Position numbers and translations under genes: made by a program. From positions 14,822 to 78,821 of the forward strand of contig JBILGC010000006.1 of the NCBI GenBank assembly GCA_044351265.1: DNA of 64,000 nucleotides, given 5' to 3'. Shown piece after piece: positions 9,686-19,029 of the stretch (the first letter of the stretch is position 1; every line of letters starts with the position of its first letter). A model generated the notes under the pieces. That model was not told the origin of the DNA and ran no database searches. It saw only the letters and a list, made by a program, of their open reading frames with translations. The DNA comes from JAJTFA01 sp044351265. GTDB taxonomy: Bacteria; Bacteroidota; Bacteroidia; UKL13-3.

Positions 9686-10528
9686 ATGAGTTGGTTTAAA
9701 CGTGTAAAAGAAGGTATCATTACCCCAACCGATGAGAAAAAGTCGGTACCCGATGGCCTTTGGCACAAATGCCCGCGTTGCAAAAAAGCGGTGGTGGCCA
9801 AGGATCATGAAGCCAACTGCTATGTTTGTCCATCATGCAATTATCATGACAAGATAGGATCAGCAGAATATTTCAGTTTGTTGTTTGATGAAGGGGTATT
9901 TACTGAACTTTTTGCTAACATCAAGCCAACAGATCCCTTAAGTTTTTTTGATACCAAGGATTATAAATCTAGATTAACAGAATCACAGAAAAAATCCGGA
10001 CTAACTGATGCATTGCGCGTGGGTGTTGGCAAAGTTGAGGAAATGCCTTTGGTAATAGCATGCATGGATTTTAATTTTATTGGCGGCTCAATGGGCAGTG
10101 TAGTTGGCGAAAAAATTGCCCGCGCTATAGATTATGCCCGCGAGAACAGAATACCTATTATGGTTGTTTCCAAATCGGGTGGTGCGCGCATGATGGAGGC
10201 GGCATTTTCCTTAATGCAAATGGCCAAAACCTCTGCAAAACTGGCACTGCTTGCGAAAGAAGGCATTCCTTATATCTCCTTGTTAACCGACCCTACAACA
10301 GGCGGTGTTACCGCATCCTTTGCCATGTTGGGCGATTTTAATATAGCCGAACCCGAAGCTTTGATTGGCTTTGCAGGGCCGCGTGTTATCCGCGAAACCA
10401 TTGGTAAAGATTTGCCTAAAGGCTTTCAGAGCTCAGAATTTTTGTTGGAGCATGGTTTTGTTGATATGATAGTAAATCGCACGGAGTTAAAAAGCAGTTT
10501 GGGCAAGCTACTCAAAATGCTAGCTTAG
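9686..10528 (+). CDS. accD: Acetyl-CoA carboxylase, carboxyltransferase subunit beta
   Basis: Carries the carboxyltransferase half-reaction that makes malonyl-CoA for fatty acid synthesis, together with AccA, which is not in the window. At 280 aa it is full length. The N-terminal zinc ribbon is present with Cys29, Cys32, Cys48 and Cys51. The crotonase-fold core shows the MDFNFIGGSMGSVVGEK and KSGGARMMEA stretches and the GGVTASFAMLGD oxyanion-hole region. It lies 81 bp after fbaB and may be co-transcribed with it. Confidence 0.96.
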   Translation: MSWFKRVKEGIITPTDEKKSVPDGLWHKCPRCKKAVVAKDHEANCYVCPSCNYHDKIGSAEYFSLLFDEGVFTELFANIKPTDPLSFFDTKDYKSRLTESQKKSGLTDALRVGVGKVEEMPLVIACMDFNFIGGSMGSVVGEKIARAIDYARENRIPIMVVSKSGGARMMEAAFSLMQMAKTSAKLALLAKEGIPYISLLTDPTTGGVTASFAMLGDFNIAEPEALIGFAGPRVIRETIGKDLPKGFQSSEFLLEHGFVDMIVNRTELKSSLGKLLKMLA

Positions 10529-10557
10529 GGAAGATTGAGGTAAATAGCCTTGGGAGA

Positions 10558-10588
10558 TTTGGCAATACCACAAATTTGCCTATCTTCG
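10558..10588 (+). promoter_or_regulatory. rpsO promoter (Bacteroidota type)
   Basis: -33 TTTG at 10558-10561, a 19-bp spacer, and -7 TATCTTCG at 10581-10588, a common TAnnTTCG variant. The transcript start would be near 10595, about 35 nt before the rpsO ATG. Confidence 0.7.
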
Positions 10589-10630
10589 CAGCCCAATTAT
10601 TTATTTTTAAACGATTAATTACTTAAAACA

Positions 10631-10906
10631 ATGCATTTGACCACTGAAACGAAGCAAGGAATCTTCGAAAAGTACGGTAAAGCCAAGTCGAAATCCGACA
10701 CAGGCTCTGCTGAGAGTCAGATCGCGCTGTTTACCCACCGCATCAACCACATTTCAGATCACCTGAAAACCAACAAAAAGGATTTTTCGGCTGAATTGAG
10801 TCTGGTGAAATTAGTAGGTAAAAGGCGTGCACTACTCGATTATTTAATGAAAACTGATATCTTCCGCTATAGGGCGATAATCAAAGAACTAGATATCCGT
10901 AAGTAA
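10631..10906 (+). CDS. rpsO: 30S ribosomal protein S15
   Basis: A primary 16S rRNA-binding protein of the small-subunit platform. The 91-aa length is typical (about 89 aa). The diagnostic TGSAESQIALFTHRI and GKRRALLDYL motifs are present. It is followed by a terminator and then pnp, the rpsO-pnp order also known in other bacteria. Its own promoter lies at 10558-10588. Confidence 0.97.
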   Translation: MHLTTETKQGIFEKYGKAKSKSDTGSAESQIALFTHRINHISDHLKTNKKDFSAELSLVKLVGKRRALLDYLMKTDIFRYRAIIKELDIRK

Positions 10907-10987
10907 AAAATGGGTATTACAGGAAGCAGGATACAGCATAGGATTAACAATCCCATCAAAACCTTATTCCAAACACATTAAACATTA

Positions 10988-11020
10988 AAAGCAGGGCCTT
11001 TAAAGCTCTGCTTTCTTTTT
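10988..11020 (+). terminator. rpsO terminator
   Basis: A 10-bp stem with one G-U pair (10988-10997 with 11005-11014) and a 7-nt loop is followed by C and five T. It separates rpsO from pnp. Confidence 0.75.
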
Positions 11021-11089
11021 ATAAAAGGTACACTTTGGCCGGCCGCACCGGAAGTGTGCTGATGTAAAACGCGGCAAGATGTAAATTAT

Positions 11090-13297
11090 ATGCAAGCAAC
11101 AACAAAAACATTTGATCTGGGGGATGGAAGGTCCATCTCTATCGAGACAGGAAAATTAGCCAAACAGGCCGATGGTTCAGTGGTGGTTCGTATGGGCGAC
11201 ACCATGATTCTGGCAACAGCCGTTTCGGCTAAAGAAGCCAAAGAAGATGTGGATTTTATGCCACTTACCGTAGATTATCAGGAAAAATTTGCTGCCGTAG
11301 GCCGCATTCCTGGAAGCTTTCACAAGCGCGAAGCCAAGCTAAGCGATTATGAGGTGTTGGTTAGCCGTTTGGTAGACCGTGCACTGCGCCCGCTTTTCCC
11401 TGAAGATTATCATGCAGATACACAAATTATGCTGCAGCTTATTTCTGCAGATAAAAATTTACTACCCGATTGTTTGGTGGGATTAGCCGCATCATCTGCA
11501 CTGATGGTTAGCGATATTCCTTTTAACGGACCAATATCAGAGGTGCGCGTAGCACGTATTAACGGGCAGTTTAAACTTAACCCTACCATTAGTGAACTTG
11601 CCCAGGCCGATATGGATCTGATAGTAGCAGGAACCGAGCACGACCTAAACATGGTTGAAGGAGAGTGCGCTGAGGTGAGCGAAGCAGATATGCTTGAAGC
11701 ACTGAAGGTGGCACACGATGCCATTAAAATGCAGTGTAAAGTGCAATGGGAACTTTGCGAAATGCTTGGCGGACGCAAGCCTGCGCGAGTATACAATCAT
11801 GAGCGTCATGATGAAGAGCTGGAAAAGAAAATTCGTGATTTTGCTTACGATAAAGTTTATGCTGCAGCCAAATCAAGATTAGGAAAATCTGAAAGAAGTG
11901 CGGCATTTAAAACCATACGTGAGGAATTTGTAGCAGCAAATTATCCTGAAGGCAGCGAAACAAGCCCTGACAAGTTTTTAATTAATAAATATTTTCACCA
12001 CGTAGAGTATGATGCAGTGCGTGCCATGATTTTAAACGATAGAACACGCTTGGATGGCCGCAACTTGGATCAGATACGCCCCATTTGGAGTGAGGTAAAT
12101 TACTTGCCTGCTGCACATGGATCGGCTGTATTTACCCGTGGTGAAACACAATCGCTAACAACTGTTACGTTGGGAACGAAACTTGATGAGCAATTATTGG
12201 ATGCACCAATGAATGCAGGCTATTCAAAATTCCTACTGCATTATAATTTCCCTTCATTCTCCACCGGAGAGGTAAAACCCAACAGGGGTCCGGGAAGAAG
12301 AGAAATCGGTCATGGAAATCTGGCACTTCGCGGATTAAAAAGGGTGTTGCCAGGTTTAGAGGAAAGCCCTTATACCATTCGTATTGTTTCTGATATTTTA
12401 GAATCTAACGGCTCATCTTCAATGGCTACTGTTTGCGCAGGATCTCTTGCATTAATGGATGCCGGTATAAAAATTAAAGATGCGGTTAGCGGAATAGCGA
12501 TGGGCTTAATCACCGATGAAAAAACAGGAAAATACGCTGTGTTGTCTGACATTCTTGGAGATGAAGACCATTTGGGCGATATGGACTTTAAAGTTGTAGG
12601 TACAAGCAAAGGTATTGTGGCTTGCCAAATGGATATTAAAATCAACGGATTAAAATGGGAGATGGTTAATGAGGCATTAAATCAGGCTAAGGCCGGTCGT
12701 TTGCACATCATGGGCGAAATGAACAAAACCATTGCCAAACCCAATCCAGATTACAAACCACATGCACCACGCATACAAACCATTATAATTGATAAGGAGT
12801 TTATTGGTGCAGTAATTGGCCCAGGAGGCAAAGTAATTCAAGGTATACAAAAAGATACGGGTACAACCATTTCCATTACCGAAGTAGATAATAATGGAAT
12901 TGTAGAAGTTGCCGCCACCAATGGTGAGAGTATGCAAAAAGCAGTAAATATCATTAAGGGTATTGTGGCAGTGCCTGTTGTTGGTGATGAGTATATAGGT
13001 AAAGTAAAAACCATTGTTGACTTTGGTGCATTTGTAGAAATTCTCCCGGGTAAAGATGGCTTGTTGCACATCAGTGAAATAAGCTGGAAACGTTTGCCTA
13101 GCATGGAAGGAGTTTTGCAGGTAGGTGAAGAAATAAAGGTGAAGTTGATTGAGATAGATAAGAAAACAGGTAAGCTCAAGTTGTCGCGTAAGGCATTGTT
13201 GCCAAAACCTGAAGGTTTTACAGAGGCTCCCAGAAGAGAGCGCAGGGAAAGACCGGAAGGAGATAGCAATCCGACACAACCGGAAGCCAATGCTTAA
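11090..13297 (+). CDS. pnp: Polynucleotide phosphorylase
   Basis: A 3'-to-5' phosphorolytic exoribonuclease that also adds tails and forms part of the RNA degradosome in many bacteria. At 735 aa it is full length. It has two RNase PH-like halves (VRMGDTMILATAV at the start; FTRGETQSLTTVTLG and NSYNFPSFSTGE-like NFPSFSTGE in the second). A KH domain (IGPGGKVIQGIQKDTG) lies near residue 580, an S1 domain (GKVKTIVDFGAFVEILPGKDGLLHISEI) near 640, and a basic tail at the end. It follows rpsO but after a terminator, so it probably also has its own promoter; I do not see a clean one. Confidence 0.97.
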   Translation: MQATTKTFDLGDGRSISIETGKLAKQADGSVVVRMGDTMILATAVSAKEAKEDVDFMPLTVDYQEKFAAVGRIPGSFHKREAKLSDYEVLVSRLVDRALRPLFPEDYHADTQIMLQLISADKNLLPDCLVGLAASSALMVSDIPFNGPISEVRVARINGQFKLNPTISELAQADMDLIVAGTEHDLNMVEGECAEVSEADMLEALKVAHDAIKMQCKVQWELCEMLGGRKPARVYNHERHDEELEKKIRDFAYDKVYAAAKSRLGKSERSAAFKTIREEFVAANYPEGSETSPDKFLINKYFHHVEYDAVRAMILNDRTRLDGRNLDQIRPIWSEVNYLPAAHGSAVFTRGETQSLTTVTLGTKLDEQLLDAPMNAGYSKFLLHYNFPSFSTGEVKPNRGPGRREIGHGNLALRGLKRVLPGLEESPYTIRIVSDILESNGSSSMATVCAGSLALMDAGIKIKDAVSGIAMGLITDEKTGKYAVLSDILGDEDHLGDMDFKVVGTSKGIVACQMDIKINGLKWEMVNEALNQAKAGRLHIMGEMNKTIAKPNPDYKPHAPRIQTIIIDKEFIGAVIGPGGKVIQGIQKDTGTTISITEVDNNGIVEVAATNGESMQKAVNIIKGIVAVPVVGDEYIGKVKTIVDFGAFVEILPGKDGLLHISEISWKRLPSMEGVLQVGEEIKVKLIEIDKKTGKLKLSRKALLPKPEGFTEAPRRERRERPEGDSNPTQPEANA

Positions 13298-13302
13298 CAC
13301 AT

Positions 13303-13338
13303 AAAAAAGCCGTCCCGATTTCTAGGGACGGCTTTTTT
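13303..13338. terminator. Bidirectional terminator between pnp and glycosyltransferase gene
   Basis: A perfect 14-bp stem (13303-13316 with 13325-13338) with an 8-nt loop and A6/T6 flanks lies between two convergent genes. It is the strongest hairpin in the window. Confidence 0.92.
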
Positions 13339-13377
13339 GTTTAGTTAGGTGATTAGTGCATCTGTTGATTCACTTTG

Positions 13378-14499
13378 TTATACGTGATAGGTTCTGTTTT
13401 TCCACTTAAAATTGAAAGGCAGGAAGTAAAATATCTGCGTACACAAAGCAACACAAATGCTGTATACCTCATAGGTGAGGAGGTAATCAAAATTTTTACG
13501 TGAATCTATTTTACTTTTTAGCATATAAACCGATAAGGATTGCAGCAGCAGTTTGATGCCGTAAAAAATCAGACCCAATTTAAGGTTGTATAAAAACAGT
13601 ACGATAATTGCCGGACCAAATAACCCGAAAATGCCGAAAAAGATCCACCAATATAAAGGCAATTCTCTTGCACCTACCAGCCAGCGCTTGCGCTGATGCA
13701 TCAACAATTGAAAATCATCAACCGGAGCCGAACGATTGATTACGTTCTTGTTCATTATGTTTAAGGTATCAAAACCATGCGCACGTACTTCTTTAAAAAG
13801 TTTAAAATCTTCTGTTACAGAAAAATCTATATGCTCATACCCTCCTGTGCTCCAGTATGCATCCTTGGTAATAGCCATATTATTCCCGATGGCCGTGCAT
13901 TTTAAGCCATAATAGTCAAAACTGCGCAGCAAGCCCATAAAATACATCCAGTCTATCTCCTGCATCCGGCCCATTCTAGTGCCATTATCTTCAACAATAG
14001 TAGTTCCGGAAACAATGCCAATATTGTTGCTGAAAAAACCAACCATTTCTCGCGCCCACTTTTCATGAACAGCCACATCGGCATCGGTTATCAGATAAAT
14101 TTCACCAGTTGCCAGATGTGCCAAATGTGCCAGCACATTGGCCTTGCCTTTGGCCTTGCCTAGGTTGCCCGTTATCGGTATCATTTTAAATAATGACTTA
14201 TCACCAATAAATGCATTAATTAATTCTGCAGTATTGTCTTCTGACTGATCTTCACCAATCAAGAATTGAATTTTTTCTTTTGGATAATCTAGCTTATTTA
14301 AAGCATTCAAACAGCGGATAATATGCTTTGACTCATTGCGTACAGCTACCAGAATACTGATTAAAGGCAATTCATCATCCGTTGGTTTTTTGGGCGCCTC
14401 ATCTGTTTTATGCCACAGCGTGGCTGCCATATTTAACAGTTGAAGGCTTATGTATAAGCAAAGCAAGATAACTGATATGTAAACCAACCACTGACTCAC
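13378..14499 (-). CDS. Family 2 glycosyltransferase, membrane-bound
   Basis: A processive-type GT2 enzyme of 373 aa in the inner membrane. An N-terminal membrane helix (residues 4-25) is followed by the GT-A domain: ISILVAVRNE, the DDS-like EDQSEDNT, the DAD motif in YLITDADVAVHEKW, TEDFKLF (ED motif) and QRKRWLVGA, the Q/RxxRW acceptor signature. Two to three C-terminal membrane helices follow. The start is GTG, overlapping the deacetylase stop as GTGA, so the two are translationally coupled. With the deacetylase it suggests synthesis and trimming of an N-acetylated surface polysaccharide or glycan. The product is not known. Confidence 0.88.
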   Translation of the reverse strand: MSQWLVYISVILLCLYISLQLLNMAATLWHKTDEAPKKPTDDELPLISILVAVRNESKHIIRCLNALNKLDYPKEKIQFLIGEDQSEDNTAELINAFIGDKSLFKMIPITGNLGKAKGKANVLAHLAHLATGEIYLITDADVAVHEKWAREMVGFFSNNIGIVSGTTIVEDNGTRMGRMQEIDWMYFMGLLRSFDYYGLKCTAIGNNMAITKDAYWSTGGYEHIDFSVTEDFKLFKEVRAHGFDTLNIMNKNVINRSAPVDDFQLLMHQRKRWLVGARELPLYWWIFFGIFGLFGPAIIVLFLYNLKLGLIFYGIKLLLQSLSVYMLKSKIDSRKNFDYLLTYEVYSICVALCTQIFYFLPFNFKWKNRTYHV

Positions 14500-15074
14500 A
14501 GGGCAGTAAAGGTAAATCCTTTTTTAGAAAAATGGCTGAGCATGGAAGGCAGCATGCGCATCATATTTGCAGCAGCCTTTTCGCTATCATGAAAAACAAC
14601 GATTGATCCTTCTTCTGTTAGCCTTATGCAATTATCAAGGGCAACCTTAACATTTAAGTTTTTATCAAAATCACGGGTTAGTACATCCCACATTACAATC
14701 TGATAATTCTTTTTTAAGGCACGTGATTGTGTAGCGGTAATGCGCCCATATGGCGGCCGGAATAAATTAGATTTAATAAATGAGGCTGCCATTTCAATAT
14801 TCTCGTAATACAGTCGGTTTTTTGTGCGCCAACCATTTAAGTGATTAAAGGTATGATTGCCTGTACGATGGCCTGCCTGAAGTATCTGCGCATATGTTTC
14901 AGGAAACTTCCTGACATTATCTCCCACACAAAAAAAAGTTGCCTTTGCATGATATTGGGCAAGTGTTTGAAGCACCCACGGGGTAATAGTTGGGTGGGGC
15001 CCGTCATCAAAAGTCAGGTATATCTTTTTATCATGGGTTTTTACCTTCCAGGTAAGAGATGGCATTAACTTCAT
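14496..15074 (-). CDS. Polysaccharide deacetylase (NodB homology)
   Basis: A carbohydrate esterase family 4 enzyme that likely removes acetyl groups from N-acetylhexosamines in a surface polymer or peptidoglycan. It has the metal-binding TFDDGPHP motif, the HTFNHLNGW segment (H-x3-H ligands), RPPYGR and the final VFHDSEKA. I chose the ATG at 15074 (MKLMPSLTW), which matches the usual family start and gives 192 aa. A longer start at 15152 would overlap the divergent TolC gene. No signal peptide is clear. It couples to the downstream GT2 gene by a 4-bp overlap. Confidence 0.86.
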   Translation of the reverse strand: MKLMPSLTWKVKTHDKKIYLTFDDGPHPTITPWVLQTLAQYHAKATFFCVGDNVRKFPETYAQILQAGHRTGNHTFNHLNGWRTKNRLYYENIEMAASFIKSNLFRPPYGRITATQSRALKKNYQIVMWDVLTRDFDKNLNVKVALDNCIRLTEEGSIVVFHDSEKAAANMMRMLPSMLSHFSKKGFTFTAL

Positions 15075-15104
15075 GAAAAAAGAAGGTATTCTGTGTTTTA
15101 GGGT

Positions 15105-15112
15105 TATTTTTG
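15105..15112 (+). promoter_or_regulatory. Candidate -7 box (TATTTTTG) before the TolC-family gene
   Basis: Exact TAnnTTTG match ending 8 nt before the ATG at 15121, in the 46-bp space between divergent starts. No -33 TTG is at the proper distance. If real, the transcript is almost leaderless. Confidence 0.4.
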
Positions 15113-15120
15113 CTGCAAAC

Positions 15121-16554
15121 ATGCTCGCACGAAAATATATTTCTGTTACCACATTTCTGCTATGTGCGCTTATGAATCAGGCATTATATGCCCAGCAAAC
15201 ATGGACCCTGCAGCAATGCATTGATCAGGCATTGCAAAACAATATAGCCATTAAGCAAAGAATATATAACCTAAAAAGCAGTGAAGCAGATTTGCTTCAG
15301 AGTAAAATCAATATACTGCCATCTATCAATGGGCAGCTAACCAATAACTTTAATACAGGTTTTTCCATCAATCCGGTAACCAACCAAACGTTATCTGACG
15401 CTACATTTAGAAGTAATAATTTTATACTATCGGGCTCGATGACGCTCTTCAGTGGTTTTCAGAACACCAATTCTATCAGGCAACAGCAGGTAACTGTTAA
15501 AGCAGCAGAGGAAGATGTGCAGGCAACGAAAAATAATATTGTACTGGCCGTTGCCAATGCATTTATGGGCGTTTTGATGAATGAAGAAGTGCTTAAGGCC
15601 AGAGAATTACAAATAGCTTCAACCAAGGAGCAATTGCAGCGGCAGCAAAAATTATTTGAATTGGGGGGCTCTAATAAAGTGCGCTTGCTTCAAATAAAAG
15701 CACAATTGGCCAACGAGGAATTGCAACTTGTAACCGCGCAAAACCAATTGCAGCAGTCATACTTAACACTATGGCAAGCCATGAACATCAATCCTGACAG
15801 CAGCAATAAAATTCTGTGGCAGCAAAACATGGATAATAAAGTTGAGGATGAGATACGCAATGCCGATCAGATTTATGAAGCATTTAAGCAAAACAGCCCT
15901 GAACTAAAAGCTGCACATTACCGCACACGTGCTGCAGAAATAAATCAGTTTATTGCACAGGGGGGCCGCAGTTTTAGAATCAATATGAATGGTGGCCTCA
16001 ATTCATTTTACACTACACAAAATTTGCGTGGTAAAGGCGATCCTGTTTTAGCATCATCGATTATTGGCGTAGATGGTTCAGGAAATTTTATTTATTCAAT
16101 TCCTTTTCCTCGATATTCCGAAACAGAGATTACACCATTTAATACTCAATTTGACCGTAATTTGGGAAAGAGTCTTGGTTTTAATTTGAGTATACCTATA
16201 TTAAACGGATGGCAAACAAACAATGCCATACAAAAAGCTCGCATCAACCAGGAAATTACCAAGCTCTCCGAAAAACAAACCCAGTTGGATGTGTATCGCA
16301 ATATCAATCAGGCATACCTAGATTTCAAAGCAGCGCAAAAGCAGTATGAGGCAAGCAAGCTGAGTTATGATGCAAATAAGGAAGCCTATGATTTGGCCAA
16401 TAGCCAGTTTACGCTGGGCGCCATTAATACCAACGATTATATTACTTCTAAAAATCAGTTTCTTTCAGCAGAAACGTCATTACTGCAGGCAAGATTTCAG
16501 TTGATGTTTCGCAGAAAAGTGCTCGATTTTTATTTAGGTAAACCATTAAACTGA
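15121..16554 (+). CDS. TolC family outer membrane efflux protein
   Basis: The outer membrane channel of a tripartite efflux or type I secretion system. From the ATG at 15121 it is 477 aa, with a signal peptide ending near ALYA-QQTW. The open frame extends to an ATG at 15073, but that would overlap the divergent deacetylase. Two OEP repeats are visible: WTLQQCIDQALQNNIAIK begins the first, and the long helical hairpins continue to the second repeat ending near LGAINTNDYITSKNQFLSAETSLLQARF. A periplasmic adaptor gene follows after 28 bp. There is no inner membrane pump next to it. Confidence 0.9.
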   Translation: MLARKYISVTTFLLCALMNQALYAQQTWTLQQCIDQALQNNIAIKQRIYNLKSSEADLLQSKINILPSINGQLTNNFNTGFSINPVTNQTLSDATFRSNNFILSGSMTLFSGFQNTNSIRQQQVTVKAAEEDVQATKNNIVLAVANAFMGVLMNEEVLKARELQIASTKEQLQRQQKLFELGGSNKVRLLQIKAQLANEELQLVTAQNQLQQSYLTLWQAMNINPDSSNKILWQQNMDNKVEDEIRNADQIYEAFKQNSPELKAAHYRTRAAEINQFIAQGGRSFRINMNGGLNSFYTTQNLRGKGDPVLASSIIGVDGSGNFIYSIPFPRYSETEITPFNTQFDRNLGKSLGFNLSIPILNGWQTNNAIQKARINQEITKLSEKQTQLDVYRNINQAYLDFKAAQKQYEASKLSYDANKEAYDLANSQFTLGAINTNDYITSKNQFLSAETSLLQARFQLMFRRKVLDFYLGKPLN

Positions 16555-16561
16555 TAATTCT

Positions 16562-16569
16562 TACATTTG
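16562..16569 (+). promoter_or_regulatory. Candidate -7 box (TACATTTG) before the HlyD-type adaptor
   Basis: Exact TAnnTTTG match 13 nt before the ATG at 16583, just after the TolC stop. No matching -33 element; it may be an internal promoter or chance. Confidence 0.3.
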
Positions 16570-16582
16570 AATACAAGGAACT

Positions 16583-17959
16583 ATGTCGAAGAAAAGCAAT
16601 AAACTTATTTGGTATCTAATTGGCGCAATTGTGTTAATCATTGTACTTATTGTATTAGGTAAAAGTGCAGGATGGTTAGGAAAGGAAGAAGGAATAAAAG
16701 TGAGTGCAGATAAAGTGAGCCTCAAAACCATTATAGAAACAGTTTCGGCCAATGGAAAAGTGCAGCCTGAGGTAGAAGTAAAAATCAGTTCAGACGTATC
16801 TGGCGAGGTGCGCGAGTTAAATGTTAGGGAGGGCGACTCCGTGCAGGCAGGCCAATTGCTTGCCATTATTGATCCTGAATTGTATCAGTCTGCTCTTGAT
16901 CGTGCAGAGGCATCATTAAATAACTCAAGAGCTAATTTGGCAAATGCAAAAGCACGTTTGGTGCAGGCTGAGGCGAGGTTTAATGAAATTCAATTGCAGC
17001 ATCAGCGTAATATTAAACTGCATGAGCAAAAGCTAATTTCCGATCAGGAATTTGAAAACTCGCGCTCTAACTACAATACCAACAAAGCAGAAGTCGAAGC
17101 TTCCAAACAAACAGTGCTTGCCTCTCAGTATGGAGTGCAAAGCATGGAGGCTACCTTAAAAGAAGCTAGAAAAAATTTAACACGTACCGAGATATTTTCA
17201 CCAGTTAATGGTATTGTATCCAAATTGAATATTGAAAAGGGAGAGCGTGTAGTTGGGACCTCACAGATGGCAGGAACAGAAATGATGCGTATTGCCAATT
17301 TAAATGATATGGAGGTAAGTGTGGATGTGAACGAAAACGATATTGTGAAAGTTAGTTTAAATGATACAACTTTAATTGAAGTTGATGCATACAACAACCG
17401 CAAGTTTAAAGGCATTGTTACAGAGGTTGCCAACTCTGCTTCTACAACAGCACAAACTACATCAGACCAGGTTACAAACTTTGTGGTAAAGATCCGTATA
17501 CTGCGCACTTCATATGAAGATTTGCTTTCAAGGGCAGGGAAAAAGCGAGCCGTTTTCAGGCCTGGTATGTCGGCATCAGTGGATATACAAACTGCAACCG
17601 CTGCAAACGTAACTTCGGTGCCAATTGAGGCAGTAACCATCAGAAGCAAATCAGAGTTAGATATTACAGCACAGACAAGCAAGAAGTCTCAAACAAAGAA
17701 TGGAGAAGTAGCAGCTAAAAAGGATGAAGCGGAAGTTGTTTTTGTTTTAAAGGATAACAAGGTTTCCTTACAACAAGTAAAAACGGGCATACAGGACGAT
17801 AAATACATTCAGATAACTGAAGGGGTAAGTGCGGACGAGGAAATTGTAACTGGCCCATACAGTGCCATATCACGCACGTTAAAAAATGGCGATGAAGTAA
17901 CCAAGGTAAGAAAAGAGGAGTTGTTTGAAATAAGCAAATCCGGTGGATCCAATGAATAA
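16583..17959 (+). CDS. HlyD/MacA-type efflux periplasmic adaptor
   Basis: A membrane fusion protein linking an inner membrane pump to TolC. At 458 aa it has an N-terminal membrane helix (about residues 9-27). The first half of a biotinyl-lipoyl domain is at VKISSDVSGEVRELNVREGDSVQAGQLLAII, followed by a long alpha-helical hairpin (residues about 95-190). The second lipoyl half reads IFSPVNGIVSKLNIEKGERVVG, and beta-barrel and membrane-proximal domains follow. The family is typically encoded next to MacB-type ABC permeases. Here gpsA follows after 5 bp instead, so the energised partner must be elsewhere. Confidence 0.9.
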   Translation: MSKKSNKLIWYLIGAIVLIIVLIVLGKSAGWLGKEEGIKVSADKVSLKTIIETVSANGKVQPEVEVKISSDVSGEVRELNVREGDSVQAGQLLAIIDPELYQSALDRAEASLNNSRANLANAKARLVQAEARFNEIQLQHQRNIKLHEQKLISDQEFENSRSNYNTNKAEVEASKQTVLASQYGVQSMEATLKEARKNLTRTEIFSPVNGIVSKLNIEKGERVVGTSQMAGTEMMRIANLNDMEVSVDVNENDIVKVSLNDTTLIEVDAYNNRKFKGIVTEVANSASTTAQTTSDQVTNFVVKIRILRTSYEDLLSRAGKKRAVFRPGMSASVDIQTATAANVTSVPIEAVTIRSKSELDITAQTSKKSQTKNGEVAAKKDEAEVVFVLKDNKVSLQQVKTGIQDDKYIQITEGVSADEEIVTGPYSAISRTLKNGDEVTKVRKEELFEISKSGGSNE

Positions 17960-17964
17960 ATTGA

Positions 17965-18993
17965 ATGATTAACGACAGGCCTAAACATATTGCTGTAATT
18001 GGTGGTGGAAGCTGGGGAACGGCTATTACCAAAATCCTGAGCGAACACAAAAAAGCAGCCGGAAGCAACATAGAAAATTTGCAGTGGTGGATAAGAAACG
18101 AAGAAACAGCGGCTTATATTCGTGCAAACAGACACAACCCAAAATACATAAGCTCTGTTGAAATTCATCCGGAGATTGTGAGTGTTTCCAGTAACTTACA
18201 GGAGATAATCAATACATCTGATTTAATTGTGATGGCTGTTCCAAGTGCTTTTTTAAAGGAAGCACTCCAAAGTGTAGACGCTTCATTCATCAAAAATAAA
18301 TACATTGTTTCTGCCATTAAAGGATTGCTTCCTCATAGCAGACAAATTGTAGCTGATTTCTTAATGGCTGAGTATGGCTTGCCACATGAGCAACTCATGG
18401 TTATTTCAGGGCCTTGCCATGCCGAAGAAGTTGCTGCAGAAAAATTATCATACTTAACCATTGCCGGTTTGGATGCAAATGCAACAGCATATTTTGCATC
18501 ATTGCTTGCCTGCAGATATATACGCACTATTATTTCTAATGATATTACAGGAACAGAATATGGTGCAGTGCTAAAAAATATTTACGCAGTGGCAAGCGGT
18601 ATTTGTCATGGTCTTGGATTTGGAGACAATTTTCAGGCAGTGCTTATCTCTAATGCCATCCGAGAGATGGAACGCTTTTTATATGCAGTTCATGCACATC
18701 CGCGTGAAATCAATCACTCTGCATACTTGGGAGATCTATTGGTAACGGCATACTCGCAGCACTCGCGCAACCGCACATTTGGTAATATGCTGGGCAAGGG
18801 ATACACTGTTAAATCTGCCCAACTCGAAATGAATATGATAGCCGAAGGTTATTATGCAACTAAAAGCATGCATGAATTGAACAACAGCAAACTCAAAGTA
18901 GATATGCCAATTATGGAAGCTGTATATGGTATTATTTATGAGAATAAATCAGCTCGGCAGGAAATTAACAGGCTTTGCGAAAAGCTTATTTAG
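17965..18993 (+). CDS. gpsA: Glycerol-3-phosphate dehydrogenase, NAD(P)-dependent
   Basis: Reduces dihydroxyacetone phosphate to sn-glycerol 3-phosphate for phospholipid synthesis. At 342 aa it is full length. The Rossmann motif IGGGSWGTAI is at the N-terminus; VSAIKGL, SGPCHAEEVA and the catalytic-lysine segment EYGAVLKNIYAVASGI are present, as are the NRTFGNMLGKG and IAEGYYATKS regions. It starts 5 bp after the efflux adaptor, so it is probably co-transcribed. No functional link is evident. Confidence 0.95.
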   Translation: MINDRPKHIAVIGGGSWGTAITKILSEHKKAAGSNIENLQWWIRNEETAAYIRANRHNPKYISSVEIHPEIVSVSSNLQEIINTSDLIVMAVPSAFLKEALQSVDASFIKNKYIVSAIKGLLPHSRQIVADFLMAEYGLPHEQLMVISGPCHAEEVAAEKLSYLTIAGLDANATAYFASLLACRYIRTIISNDITGTEYGAVLKNIYAVASGICHGLGFGDNFQAVLISNAIREMERFLYAVHAHPREINHSAYLGDLLVTAYSQHSRNRTFGNMLGKGYTVKSAQLEMNMIAEGYYATKSMHELNNSKLKVDMPIMEAVYGIIYENKSARQEINRLCEKLI

Positions 18994-19029
18994 CAACTTT
19001 CATTAGTGCCTGCCAAATACCAAATTCAA

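Noticed and set aside
12677..13300. 207-codon open frame antisense to pnp
   Set aside because: It lies wholly opposite a clear PNPase frame; its translation has no recognisable domain and looks like a shadow of the coding strand.
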